Shown piece by piece: positions 34,976 through 41,590 of a DNA stretch of 41,590 bases (positions within the stretch are counted from its first letter, which is position 1; every line of letters starts with the position of its first letter). The DNA is from Alphaproteobacteria bacterium (lineage in GTDB: Bacteria > Pseudomonadota > Alphaproteobacteria > Micropepsales > Micropepsaceae). The notes beneath the pieces are model-generated. The model had not been told where the DNA came from and made no database searches. It saw nothing but the letters and a program-made list of their open reading frames with translations. A program made the position numbers and the translations under genes. The stretch spans positions 1 to 41,590 of the forward strand of contig JAHFQC010000040.1 of assembly GCA_023259375.1 (NCBI GenBank), read 5' to 3'.

Positions 34976-35044
34976 ATAGAACGATCCTCGGTCCACGGCG
35001 GATCACTGCCGGAGTGATCCAATCTCGCCCCGTCATCGTTTCCA
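34976..35044. promoter_or_regulatory. Divergent RpoE (ECF sigma) promoters on a shared palindrome
   Basis: Perfect 8-bp arms GGATCACT (35000-35007) and AGTGATCC (35013-35020) carry back-to-back TGATCC sequences, the -35 element known for RpoE/ChrR regulons in Rhodobacter. Rightward: TGATCC (35015-35020), 18-bp spacer, TTTCCA (35039-35044) toward rpoE. Leftward: TGATCC (35005-35000), 18-bp spacer, TTCTAT (34981-34976) toward the FAD oxidoreductase. The equal spacing on both sides supports function; the -10 elements are weak matches. It implies autoregulation of the sigma gene. Confidence 0.65.
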
Positions 35045-35141
35045 GGGCATGCAAGCGGCACTTGAAGGTCATTTTCTCGTTGCGCCACCCGTGCTACGCC
35101 TTTGGTTGAGGCCGAGGCAGACGGCTAAACGAAGGATTTGG

Positions 35142-35717
35142 ATGGGCTCCATCCGGGATGCTGGGCGACAGGATTGGGCGGCGCATCTGGCCGCCGTGGC
35201 GATGCACGCCGACCGCGCCGCGTTTGCCTCGCTGTTTGCGTTCTTCGCCCCCAGGATCAAAGCCTTTATGCGGCGCACCGGCGAGAGCGACGCCCAGGCG
35301 GAAGAGCTCGCACAGGAAGCGATGCTGACGGTCTGGCGCAAGGCCGCGCTGTTCGATCCCGCCACCACCGGCGCCGCCGCCTGGATTTTCACCATTGCCC
35401 GCAATCTCCGGATCGACGCCCAGCGGCGGGCACGGCGCGACGGTGCGGGCGCAACTCCGGCCGCGACCGAAGAGTTCGAGATCGACGACGCGCCCTTGCC
35501 GGATATTCAACTGGCCGCCGCGCAATCCAGCGCGCAGGTGCGCTCGGCGCTGGCCCAGCTCTCACCCGAGCAGATCCGGGTGGTGGAAATGTCCTTCTTT
35601 GAAGAAAAGCCGCACACCGAAATCGCCGAGGCCCTGAGCATTCCGATTGGAACCGTGAAGTCGCGCCTGCGTCTCGCCATGAAGCGGCTGCGCAGTCTCC
35701 TGGGTGAAGAAACATGA
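35142..35717 (+). CDS. rpoE: ECF sigma factor, RpoE of the ChrR (singlet-oxygen) group
   Basis: Directs RNA polymerase to photooxidative-stress promoters when released by ChrR. The start is ATG 35142 (MGSIRDAGRQDWAAHLAAVA), with AAGGA five bases upstream; an earlier ATG at 35049 falls at or before the likely transcription start. In the 191-residue form region 2 contains DRAAFASLFAFFAPRIKAFM and EELAQEAMLTVWRKAALFDP, and GAAAWIFTIARNLRIDAQRR; region 4 contains LSPEQIRVVEMSFFEEKPHT and IPIGTVKSRLRLAMKRLR. Its stop overlaps the chrR start (ATGA). The tight pairing with a ChrR-type zinc anti-sigma factor makes the assignment firm. Confidence 0.93.
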   Translation: MGSIRDAGRQDWAAHLAAVAMHADRAAFASLFAFFAPRIKAFMRRTGESDAQAEELAQEAMLTVWRKAALFDPATTGAAAWIFTIARNLRIDAQRRARRDGAGATPAATEEFEIDDAPLPDIQLAAAQSSAQVRSALAQLSPEQIRVVEMSFFEEKPHTEIAEALSIPIGTVKSRLRLAMKRLRSLLGEET

Positions 35718-36355
35718 GTATCGCGCATCATCCTTCCGCCCCGATGGTGGCAGCCTATGCCGCCGGCCGCCTCGACTTCGGCCAGCATGTGGCCGTGGCG
35801 ACCCATCTTTTTTCCTGCCAACACTGCCGAAACCAAGTGCGGGCGGCAGAGCAGACCGGTGGCGATCTTCTGTCGGCTCTGCCGCCGGCGCCCCTCGCCA
35901 ATGATGCCTTGACCAGGATCGAGGCCCGCCTGGCGGAGCCGGACAAACCGCCGCCGCCGAATCCGGTCGCAACCAGCGACATTCCAGGCCTTCCCTCCTT
36001 TCTCCGTAGTTACAGGTTCGATGCCTGGCGACCGGTGGCGCCATCGCTCGAGGCGCGCGCCATTCGCTTGCCTCACCCCACGCCGACACGCGTTTTCGTG
36101 CTGAAAGCCCGTCCGGGCTCGCGCCTTCTGCTGCACACCCACAAAGGCTTTGAGCTCACCTGTGTGCTGGCCGGCGGCTTCAGCCATGAAGGCGGTCATT
36201 TCGGGCCCGGCGATTTCGATATCGGCGACAGCGCGGTTTCGCACGAGCCGTCGATCGACGCGGGCGAGGATTGTATCAGCCTGGTCGCGATGCAAGGCAG
36301 CCTGAAACTGCGAGGCTTGCTGGGCCTGTTGGTACAGCCTTTCGTGCGGCTGTAG
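35714..36355 (+). CDS. chrR: ChrR-type zinc-binding cupin anti-sigma factor
   Basis: Holds RpoE inactive until singlet oxygen or organic peroxide is sensed. The 213-residue protein has the N-terminal zinc anti-sigma domain with ligands His6, His31, Cys35 and Cys38 (THLFSCQHC), exactly the positions known in Rhodobacter ChrR, and a C-terminal cupin with His141, His143, Glu147 and His177 (LLLHTHKGFELTC .. SAVSHEPS), again at matching positions. Cys187 (DCISL) is present, but position 189, a Cys in the Rhodobacter protein as I recall it, is Ser. Four-base overlap with rpoE assures balanced synthesis. The DUF1295 gene follows after 4 bp. Confidence 0.93.
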   Translation: MSIAHHPSAPMVAAYAAGRLDFGQHVAVATHLFSCQHCRNQVRAAEQTGGDLLSALPPAPLANDALTRIEARLAEPDKPPPPNPVATSDIPGLPSFLRSYRFDAWRPVAPSLEARAIRLPHPTPTRVFVLKARPGSRLLLHTHKGFELTCVLAGGFSHEGGHFGPGDFDIGDSAVSHEPSIDAGEDCISLVAMQGSLKLRGLLGLLVQPFVRL

Positions 36356-36359
36356 GACG

Positions 36360-37169
36360 ATGGGCATTGCGCTCCCGATGCTGCTCGCAGGCTCCGCCTT
36401 CGTCGTGAGCCTTGCCATGGCGGCGGCGTGGCTGGTGCAGCAAACCCGAAGGACCTCGCGCTGGGTGGATGCGTCGTGGACTGCGGCGGTGGGGATTGTC
36501 GCGGCCTTGGCGGCGCTCCTGCCGTTTGGCGGCGCCCCGCATCGCCAGCTGCTTGTGGCCGGACTGGCCGCGGCATGGTCTTGCCGCCTCACGCTGCACC
36601 TTGTTGGCCGCAACAAGGGCGTTGCGGACGACCCGCGCTATCGCAAGCTGAGCGAAGCATGGGGCGCAGACGCTCCGCGGCGCATGTTCTGGTTCCTGCA
36701 ATCGCAAGGCTTGGTGGGGACGATCCTGGTGATGGCGATCGCCCTCGCCGCGCATCATCCCGCATCCGGATGGCGCTTGCAGGATGGACTTGGAACGGCG
36801 CTGCTGTTGCTCGCGATTGGCGGCGAGGCCCTGGCCGATCGTCAACTCGCTGCGTTCCGTCGCGATGGGCATGGCGTTTGTGATCGCGGGCTCTGGCAGT
36901 GGTCGCGCCATCCCAACTATTTCTTCGAGTGGCTGGGATGGACGGCGTTCGCGGTTTTTGCCGCCGACTTCTCCTGGTCCTATCCCTGGGGCTGGCTTTC
37001 GGTGGCAGCACCCGCAGTGATGTATTGGGCGCTCGTCCACGTCTCCGGTCTTCCGCCGCTCGAAGCGCATATGCTGCACACGCGGGGCGAAACGTATCGC
37101 CGGTATCAGGCACACGTCTCGCCCTTCTGGCTGTGGCCGCCTAAGCCAGATGCAAACGGGAAAGAATGA
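36360..37169 (+). CDS. DUF1295 membrane protein (steroid 5-alpha-reductase-like)
   Basis: Integral membrane protein of 269 residues with about six hydrophobic segments. The C-terminal half has the DUF1295 and isoprenylcysteine-methyltransferase-like signature: GLWQWSRHPNYFFEWLGW near residue 180, PPLEAHMLHTRGETYRRYQ and VSPFWLWPP at the end. It begins 4 bp after chrR behind AGGA and so is the third gene of the rpoE-chrR operon. Members occur with the FAD oxidoreductase and DUF1365 gene in photooxidative-stress loci; a reductase acting on membrane lipid is plausible but not shown. The last 29 bases overlap the convergent DUF2177 gene. Confidence 0.9.
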   Translation: MGIALPMLLAGSAFVVSLAMAAAWLVQQTRRTSRWVDASWTAAVGIVAALAALLPFGGAPHRQLLVAGLAAAWSCRLTLHLVGRNKGVADDPRYRKLSEAWGADAPRRMFWFLQSQGLVGTILVMAIALAAHHPASGWRLQDGLGTALLLLAIGGEALADRQLAAFRRDGHGVCDRGLWQWSRHPNYFFEWLGWTAFAVFAADFSWSYPWGWLSVAAPAVMYWALVHVSGLPPLEAHMLHTRGETYRRYQAHVSPFWLWPPKPDANGKE

Positions 37170-37548
37170 GATAGGCCACTGCGGTACTGATGGCGGTCAA
37201 GACTCCTCCCCAGGCCATGTCGGTCAATGAAAGCGACCAGGTCCAATTGCGCAAGGTGGCCTGATTGGTGAGGTCGTAGGTTCCATAGGTGAACAGCCCG
37301 AACAACGCACCGAACGTCAAAGCGGTGAGCAAAGACTGCGCTTTCAGCGCCGGATTGAGCGCGAACAAAACCACCCCGACGGGAAACATCAGGTAAAACG
37401 CGATCGCCGGCGCAAAGCGGAATCCGGAAAGCGCGATGTCGCCCATGACCGGCTTGTAGAAACGCGGCGCCATCTGGCCGAGCCAAATCATGTCGACCAC
37501 GACAAAGGGGATCAGGACGGCGATATAGCGGGTGAGAACGTCAAGCAT
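37141..37548 (-). CDS. DUF2177 membrane protein
   Basis: Small membrane protein of 135 residues with four hydrophobic segments. Recognisable DUF2177 motifs are FVVVDMIWLGQMAPRFYK in the first helix and FGLFTYGTYDLTNQATLRNW or close variants, then WSLSLTDMAWGGVLTAIST. It is convergent with and overlaps the DUF1295 gene. AAAGGG precedes the ATG by about five bases. DUF2177 genes commonly accompany the RpoE-ChrR set, so it probably belongs to the same stress response, although no TGATCC element was found upstream. Biochemical role unknown. Confidence 0.88.
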   Translation of the reverse strand: MLDVLTRYIAVLIPFVVVDMIWLGQMAPRFYKPVMGDIALSGFRFAPAIAFYLMFPVGVVLFALNPALKAQSLLTALTFGALFGLFTYGTYDLTNQATLRNWTWSLSLTDMAWGGVLTAISTAVAYLILSRLHLA

Positions 37549-37672
37549 AATGGCCCTTTCGCATTTTGGTCATTGACCATGACCGAGAATTCCCGCCGCG
37601 AAGCCGTATCGCTCGCAGGAATTCAACAATCTCTTCGTTGGGCTGCAGCACTTCGTTCAATCCTCAGCGACC

Positions 37673-37885
37673 TCAGGATGAAGAACGTTGGCGGCCGCCG
37701 GACGGATCACCGGGGAGGAAGACGCGCGCCCAAATGGCCGCCACTCCGGGGTCGGACAAATCAAAACTCGGATTTCGGTCGGGAATAGCTTGCAGCGCCA
37801 TCGCGAGAACGTCTTCTCGAGCATTAGCAGGAACCCGCATGTCGATGATGCGTTTTACGTGTTCTGGTTGAGAGGGCAGCCGCAT
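37673..37885 (-). CDS. Possible small hypothetical protein (70 aa)
   Basis: The only protein-like reading in the ~400-bp gap 37549-37945. It begins MRLPSQPEHVKRIIDMRVPA and contains DLSDPGVAAIWARVFLPGD, which reads like a real helical protein; AAGG lies eight bases before the ATG. The frame continues upstream into the AI-2E gene antisense without conservation, so I use the internal ATG. No family was recognised and there are no membrane segments. It could be a genuine small gene or chance; the rest of the gap holds nothing that I can support. Confidence 0.35.
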   Translation of the reverse strand: MRLPSQPEHVKRIIDMRVPANAREDVLAMALQAIPDRNPSFDLSDPGVAAIWARVFLPGDPSGGRQRSSS

Positions 37886-37945
37886 CGCCGCAACCTTGAA
37901 CTTGCGATCAAACCTAGCGCTACTCGCGCACGATAGCTGGCACCT

Positions 37946-38980
37946 ATGACCAAACCGCCTTCGTCCCTCAATACGCTTCTTTGGGCGGGAGCCGCTGTTC
38001 TGGCGGCGCTCTTTGTGTGGCAGTTCTCCGCGGTTTTGCTGCTGATCTTCGCGTCGATTTTGGTTTCCATCATGCTCCTGGCGATCGCCGCGTGGATCCA
38101 ACGCCTTATCCGAGTAGGGCCAAACTGGGCGCTACTGATGTCCTGTCTCATCATCCTCATCATCGCGGCCGGCTTTTTCCTTTTGCTTGGAACCCAAATT
38201 GCTTCCGAAACCGAGCGCTTAAAGCAGGAACTCCCGACGCTTCTATCCGCAATCGGCACCCAATTTGGGATCGAGCATCTCGACCGGCGCGTAGCCGAAT
38301 GGGGCCAAGGCCTTGCGGGTCGCGACGGCGTGATGGGACGGATCACCGCAACGACCACGTCGGTGGTCAGCGGCCTTGCAGATGCGCTGCTGGTCATTGT
38401 CGCCGGCGTCTATCTTGCCGCCGATCCGGCGACCTATCGCAACGGACTGCTTCGCCTCGTGCCGGCACCTTGGCGGGAGAATGCTGCGCATTTCATGGAT
38501 ACCTCGGCCAGAGCCTTGACATTGTGGCTTGCCGGGCAGTTGGCCGCGATGGCAGCCGTCGGCGTCTTGTTTGCGGTCGGCCTCTTCGCGCTTGGCATCC
38601 CATCGGCATTGACGCTCGGCTTTATCGCCGGGGTGGCCGAATTCGTCCCTTACGCCGGACCGATACTGGGTGCGATCCCCGCATTACTCATTGCGGTCTC
38701 GATGGGGCAAAACGAGGTGCTTTGGGTTCTCGGACTCTACCTTGCCATTCAGGCTGTAGAAGGAAACGTCATCACTCCGCTGGTGCAGCGCCGCGCTGTG
38801 GATCTGCCACCCGTGCTCACCTTATTCGCCATCGTTGCCAGCGGCGGCCTGTTTGGATTCCTCGGGCTTCTGCTCGCCACCCCGCTCACGGTGATCGCGT
38901 TCATCGCCGTAAAGCAGTTCTATTTGAGGGATACGCTTCGGCAACATACGACAATCCCGGGAGAACGCGTTTCCGATTAG
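37946..38980 (+). CDS. AI-2E family transporter (UPF0118 permease)
   Basis: Inner-membrane protein of 344 residues with the AI-2E family layout: two N-terminal hydrophobic pairs (residues 10-50 and 60-85), a polar stretch of amphipathic helix (ETERLKQELPTLLSAIGTQF), then a cluster of membrane helices. Family marks are LTLGFIAGVAEFVPYAGPIL near residue 225, YLAIQAVEGNVITPLVQRRA and VDLPPVLTLFAIVASGGLFG, and LGLLLATPLTVIAFI. Members export small molecules or exchange sodium and protons; the substrate here cannot be told. The ribosome-binding site is weak. It stands alone, with the cysteine-rich gene convergent after 97 bp. Confidence 0.92.
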   Translation: MTKPPSSLNTLLWAGAAVLAALFVWQFSAVLLLIFASILVSIMLLAIAAWIQRLIRVGPNWALLMSCLIILIIAAGFFLLLGTQIASETERLKQELPTLLSAIGTQFGIEHLDRRVAEWGQGLAGRDGVMGRITATTTSVVSGLADALLVIVAGVYLAADPATYRNGLLRLVPAPWRENAAHFMDTSARALTLWLAGQLAAMAAVGVLFAVGLFALGIPSALTLGFIAGVAEFVPYAGPILGAIPALLIAVSMGQNEVLWVLGLYLAIQAVEGNVITPLVQRRAVDLPPVLTLFAIVASGGLFGFLGLLLATPLTVIAFIAVKQFYLRDTLRQHTTIPGERVSD

Positions 38981-39077
38981 GAACGATCAGCAAGCGACGG
39001 CTTTGCTTGCCCGCTCGCGCGCGGCGCATCCCAGGAGGTAATCGGCGGCCTTGAATGCTGCGCTATTTCTCTTTTGG

Positions 39078-39842
39078 CTATTCCATTCGGCGAGCCGGAC
39101 GGCACACTCCCCTTTCGGGACTGAAGCCGCGGTCGCACTCCCACGTATCGCCACTGAAGTTGATATGGGCGTTAGCTGGGACCGCAATTGCAGCACACTT
39201 AGGGCCGGCTCGCTTATAACCCCGTTCGCAGGACCAGCCCGAACCCATCGTGTTCAAATACCCGTTGACCGGAACGAGCACGGCCGAGCACGATACCCCT
39301 TGTCGAGCGTATCCGTGTTCGCAGGCCCAGCTATCACCTGCGTCCTCAAGATAACCATGTTTTGGAATATCGACCGACAAACATTGCGCACCGATCATCC
39401 GAAATCCCCGATCACAAGCCCAGCCGCGCCCATAAGTCGAATCCATGGCATGGGCGTTGGCCGGCACTTTGATTGGAGCACAATTTCCACCCGCCACTCG
39501 AAAGCCGCGGTTGCACACCCAACCCGAGCCGTTATCGGAAGCCGCCGATAGATGGCCATCCGCCGGCACCTTGATCAGGTCACACTTTAGGCCGCCCTTT
39601 TTGTAACCACGATTGCATTCCCAGCCCTCTTCGTAGATCTCATTGCCATGAGCGTTTGCTGGAAGGGCAACTGCCGCACACGCCTCGCCGGCTCGACGAT
39701 ATCCCTGATCACATTCCCGGCCGGCCCCGAATTGAAGCCGGTGAGAATGCGGTGGAGAGATGCCCAAGGCGGCGGCAGCAACACACGAAAAAACAAGAAA
39801 AACGGCACACCACGCCAACCGGCGCGAAAGCCTTTGTGACAC
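39078..39842 (-). CDS. Secreted protein with seven two-cysteine repeats
   Basis: The 254-residue product starts at GTG 39842 (AGGAGA five to six bases upstream) with a signal peptide (LAWCAVFLVFSCVAAAALG). The rest is seven repeats of about 31-37 residues of the form W-x-C-(D/N/E)-(R/Q/H)-G-(Y/F)-x4-G-x2-C, then a hydrophobic strand and VPANAH. Examples are GWECNRGYKKGGLKC, GWVCNRGFRVAGGNC and TWECDRGFSPERGVC (the last truncated). Each repeat has exactly two Cys with ten to eleven residues between, so seven disulfides are likely in the periplasm or outside. No known domain was recognised with confidence; the repeat resembles short cysteine-rich modules seen in other proteobacterial exported proteins. 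Function unknown. Confidence 0.8.
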   Translation of the reverse strand: MSQRLSRRLAWCAVFLVFSCVAAAALGISPPHSHRLQFGAGRECDQGYRRAGEACAAVALPANAHGNEIYEEGWECNRGYKKGGLKCDLIKVPADGHLSAASDNGSGWVCNRGFRVAGGNCAPIKVPANAHAMDSTYGRGWACDRGFRMIGAQCLSVDIPKHGYLEDAGDSWACEHGYARQGVSCSAVLVPVNGYLNTMGSGWSCERGYKRAGPKCAAIAVPANAHINFSGDTWECDRGFSPERGVCRPARRME

Positions 39843-40172
39843 GTGACTCTCCTAAGGGATTTCCAACGCATCACCGACGATCGCAAAATCGCGAAAGGGC
39901 CGATTGGCAGACGTGAAATACACCGTACTACATAGGCAACCGCCAATTGTGGCGACGCATCCTCTTTCGGCCGGAATGCAGCGTGATTTGCTAATCATTG
40001 CCTCGAAGGATATGGTGCCCTGTAGTCGACGTCCGCGGTTCATCGCGCGCCATACGCGTCGTGCCGCACCGGATGAGTTCTCCGCTCAAAATGTCCTGCC
40101 GCTTGGAGCGTAAGGCTCGAGCATGGCTTTCTCGCAGGAAGAGCGGATTGGACTTTACTAAGCAGGAGACTT
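39843..40172. other. Intergenic region between divergent genes
   Basis: These 330 bases should contain the promoters of the cysteine-rich protein gene (minus) and the 127-residue gene (plus). No consensus promoter, RNA gene or convincing small ORF was found. A minus-strand frame of 63 codons (39852-40043) looks random. Confidence 0.45.
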
Positions 40173-40556
40173 TTGTCGTTGTTAGAACAGAGTAGCGAAA
40201 CCGCCTCGACCATCCGCAGCAGTAACCCGAGAGCATGGCGAAGCAATACGGCCATGGTGTCCGAACTGGCGCGGCTCCTGATGGCCAACCCCGCCGGACT
40301 TCGGCGGTGGACGGTCATGCGCGCGATGCGCAAAGCCTGGGCGAACGCAGCGCGCGACGTCGGTCAGAAATTCGAGGATGAAGTCGAACGGAATTTTCGC
40401 TGCTTCAGTGAGGATGACGAACGCGCGAAATCGCAAGGACTGCAGCCCGAGGACGCCCTCTTTTATCGCCCCCGCGACAAGGCTGGTGAAGTCTGGGCGG
40501 CTCATGCCGATCGGGCTCACGCGTGGCTTGCGGGGAGCGCGTCAAAGAAATCGTGA
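40173..40556 (+). CDS. Unrecognised 127-residue protein
   Basis: I do not recognise a family. The C-terminal 100 residues read like a real soluble helical protein: MVSELARLLMANPAGLRRWT, AMRKAWANAARDVGQKFEDE and a conserved-looking end (PRDKAGEVWAAHADRAHAWL). Start choice is open: TTG 40173 has AGGAG five to eight bases upstream, TTG 40179 is also possible, and ATG 40254 would remove a low-complexity N-terminus but has no clear ribosome-binding site. No signal peptide or membrane segment. It stands alone between the divergent cysteine-rich gene and a degenerate region. Confidence 0.55.
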   Translation: MSLLEQSSETASTIRSSNPRAWRSNTAMVSELARLLMANPAGLRRWTVMRAMRKAWANAARDVGQKFEDEVERNFRCFSEDDERAKSQGLQPEDALFYRPRDKAGEVWAAHADRAHAWLAGSASKKS

Positions 40557-40925
40557 ACACGTAGGGATTTTCGCTGTCAGCACGCGATCGAGCAGAGTTG
40601 GGGCTTGTAATCGCGTCAACCCGCTCCACATTGGGAGAGGCTGTCGCTGCATTCTTGGCGGTCGACGTTCGGACAGTCTGGTGCCCCTCCCCTCATGAAG
40701 TGCCCGCGCGCCAAACGCGCGAAGCCTTCATGGTTTGGGAGGATTGTGTACCGGGGTGGAGGCGGCGATAGTGCTTTGCGCAATCCGCGGAGCGCTGTCG
40801 CTGCCCGCCCACTCTCATATGTGGTGATTGCCCGTCAGGACGCATCGGCAGGATCGTTCCGCGGTTCCGTAACGCGACGTGCGCCGATAGTCGGAATCCA
40901 CCCTTGTTCTAGGCGGCCGTCCCGC
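40557..40925. other. Degenerate region before a kinase remnant
   Basis: No intact gene. One plus-strand frame from TTG 40597 to about 40770 (LGLVIASTRSTLGEAVAAFL ..) looks protein-like for roughly 55 codons but has no recognised family or good start. It may be decayed coding DNA together with the kinase remnant that follows. Confidence 0.4.
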
Positions 40926-41099
40926 ACTGAGCAATGTGATGGCCCCACGGTGAGACCGCAAGAGCGACAAGGTTTTGGCACCAAATTGATTGAGCGCGCG
41001 CTCGACCCCGAAAGAGGATCAGCGCGAATATGGTTTCACGAAAATGGTGTTGTTTGCGAAATGCGCCTGCCATTGGCCAGCGCGAACGCGCAAATGTGA
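40926..41099 (+). pseudogene. C-terminal remnant of an HWE-type sensor histidine kinase
   Basis: The 57 residues before the stop at 41099 match the end of HWE/HisKA_2-type kinases: TEQCDGPTVRPQERQGFGTK, then LIERALDPERGSARIWF and NGVVCEMRLPL, corresponding to the family pattern W-x-E-x-x-GP..P..GFG..LI...L....G......G..C....PL. The upstream HWE and ATPase N-box regions cannot be found in any frame, and the preceding residues are not kinase-like, so the gene is broken. A start for translation is not evident. Confidence 0.6.
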
Positions 41100-41229
41100 C
41101 CACGCCAATTCTTCAAACGTCAGATCTGGGTGGAGAAGCGTAAGACGGGAGGGATGGCGGGCTATCGATGACCGGGTAGACTAAGCCCTCGTGGCGACCG
41201 CAGCGGCATCCTCCAGAGGAGGAATGTCA

Positions 41230-41421
41230 CTATAGCGGCGATGTCTGAGCGGTGCGGTGGGCGTAGATCTCGTCCCACGTCGCGCTTGTTGGCAGACCTT
41301 CCCTCACCGCACACTCGGTGCGAACCTCATCCTGGGCGATAAACGCCCTCAATTCATGCCGGATCTGAACGGTGGATGGCGTTGCGAGGCGCCTGCCAAA
41401 GCGGACGAACGGTTTAATCAT
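41230..41421 (-). CDS. Small hypothetical protein coupled to an Rmf/CrpP-like gene
   Basis: A 63-residue protein (MIKPFVRFGRRLATPSTVQI, then LRAFIAQDEVRTECAVREG, ..WDEIYAHRTAQTSPL). I accept it as real because its ATG (41421-41419) overlaps the stop of a well-formed upstream frame in the ATGA manner. GAGGG lies about 11 bases upstream. No family recognised; it is soluble and slightly acidic in its C-terminal half. Possibly a small regulatory protein together with its neighbour. Confidence 0.5.
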   Translation of the reverse strand: MIKPFVRFGRRLATPSTVQIRHELRAFIAQDEVRTECAVREGLPTSATWDEIYAHRTAQTSPL

Positions 41422-41590
41422 GGCGTGTCAGCCCTCGCAAATCCCTCGTTCCAATGGGATCGCTCGGGCTCGCGGGCGTAGGGGTTAAGCGCTTCCATGC
41501 CGCACAACTCCACCTGCAACCGGTCTCGTTGTGAGAGTTCATGCGCCTTGTTCCAGCCTCCCGCATAGGCGCGGTGGCGTCGATAGGTCG
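41418..41590 (-). CDS. Rmf/CrpP-like small protein (partial, 5' end outside window)
   Basis: Open to the right edge; 56 residues are visible (TYRRHRAYAGGWNKAHELSQ ..), ending at TGA 41420-41418 within the next start codon. The C-terminal part, NPYAREPERSHWNEGFARAD, has the spacing of the ribosome modulation factor / CrpP fold (PY-x4-5-R-x-x-W-x-x-G-(W/F)-x-x-A). The match rests on a few residues. Rmf promotes ribosome hibernation in E. coli; short alphaproteobacterial relatives have no established role. The visible part precedes the 63-residue gene in the same operon. Confidence 0.5.
   Translation of the reverse strand, partial: TYRRHRAYAGGWNKAHELSQRDRLQVELCGMEALNPYAREPERSHWNEGFARADTP

Noticed and set aside
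40597..40770. Protein-like plus frame LGLVIASTRSTLGEAVAAFL and onward
   Set aside because: Too short, weak TTG start, no family match; probably decayed coding DNA or chance.

Overview
The window comes from a GC-rich alphaproteobacterium. The Xanthomonas/Caulobacter-type TonB receptor, the RpoE-ChrR photooxidative-stress locus and the palindromic intergenic element all fit this. The genus cannot be fixed from sequence reading alone. No rRNA, tRNA, CRISPR array or insertion sequence was recognised.

Layout. (1) 1-8285: nitrate respiration. narK-narG-narH run on the minus strand and narH leaves the window. Divergent from them are an Rrf2/NsrR-like regulator, moeA (molybdenum cofactor) and a small carboxymuconolactone-decarboxylase-family protein. 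The shared control region carries two similar 15-bp dyads that flank the regulator's promoter. (2) 8310-8431: REP-like double hairpin between convergent genes. (3) 8434-21514: a glycan-use locus on the minus strand: autotransporter, TonB-dependent receptor, LytS-type kinase with LytTR regulator, then exported GH5, GH29 (alpha-fucosidase) and GH42 (beta-galactosidase) enzymes. Together they look suited to a fucosylated, galactosylated beta-glucan such as xyloglucan; the substrate is inference. (4) 22341-26150: a 1269-residue RTX protein with three long adhesin-like repeats, each holding an inserted carbohydrate-binding-like segment, followed by an SGNH/GDSL hydrolase domain.

(5) 26503-31372: five genes on the plus strand, every junction overlapping by 4-8 bases. 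They encode a WavE-like protein, a glycerophosphodiesterase-like protein, a HAD phosphatase, a tandem nucleotidyltransferase and a third, diverged nucleotidyltransferase. I cannot match this set to a described pathway; it looks like synthesis of a nucleotide-activated surface-glycan substituent and is the best candidate here for an undescribed system. (6) 31964-32857: a LacI-type sensor domain with no DNA-binding domain. (7) 32806-37548: an RpoE-ChrR regulon with its usual companions (FAD oxidoreductase, DUF1365, DUF1295, DUF2177) but without the cyclopropane-fatty-acid-synthase-like gene commonly found there. Divergent TGATCC promoter elements form a palindrome between the sigma gene and the oxidoreductase.

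(8) 37549-41590: an AI-2E family permease, a secreted protein of seven two-cysteine repeats, an unrecognised 127-residue protein, the decayed C-terminal end of an HWE-type histidine kinase, and at the right edge two coupled small genes, the upstream one resembling the Rmf/CrpP family.
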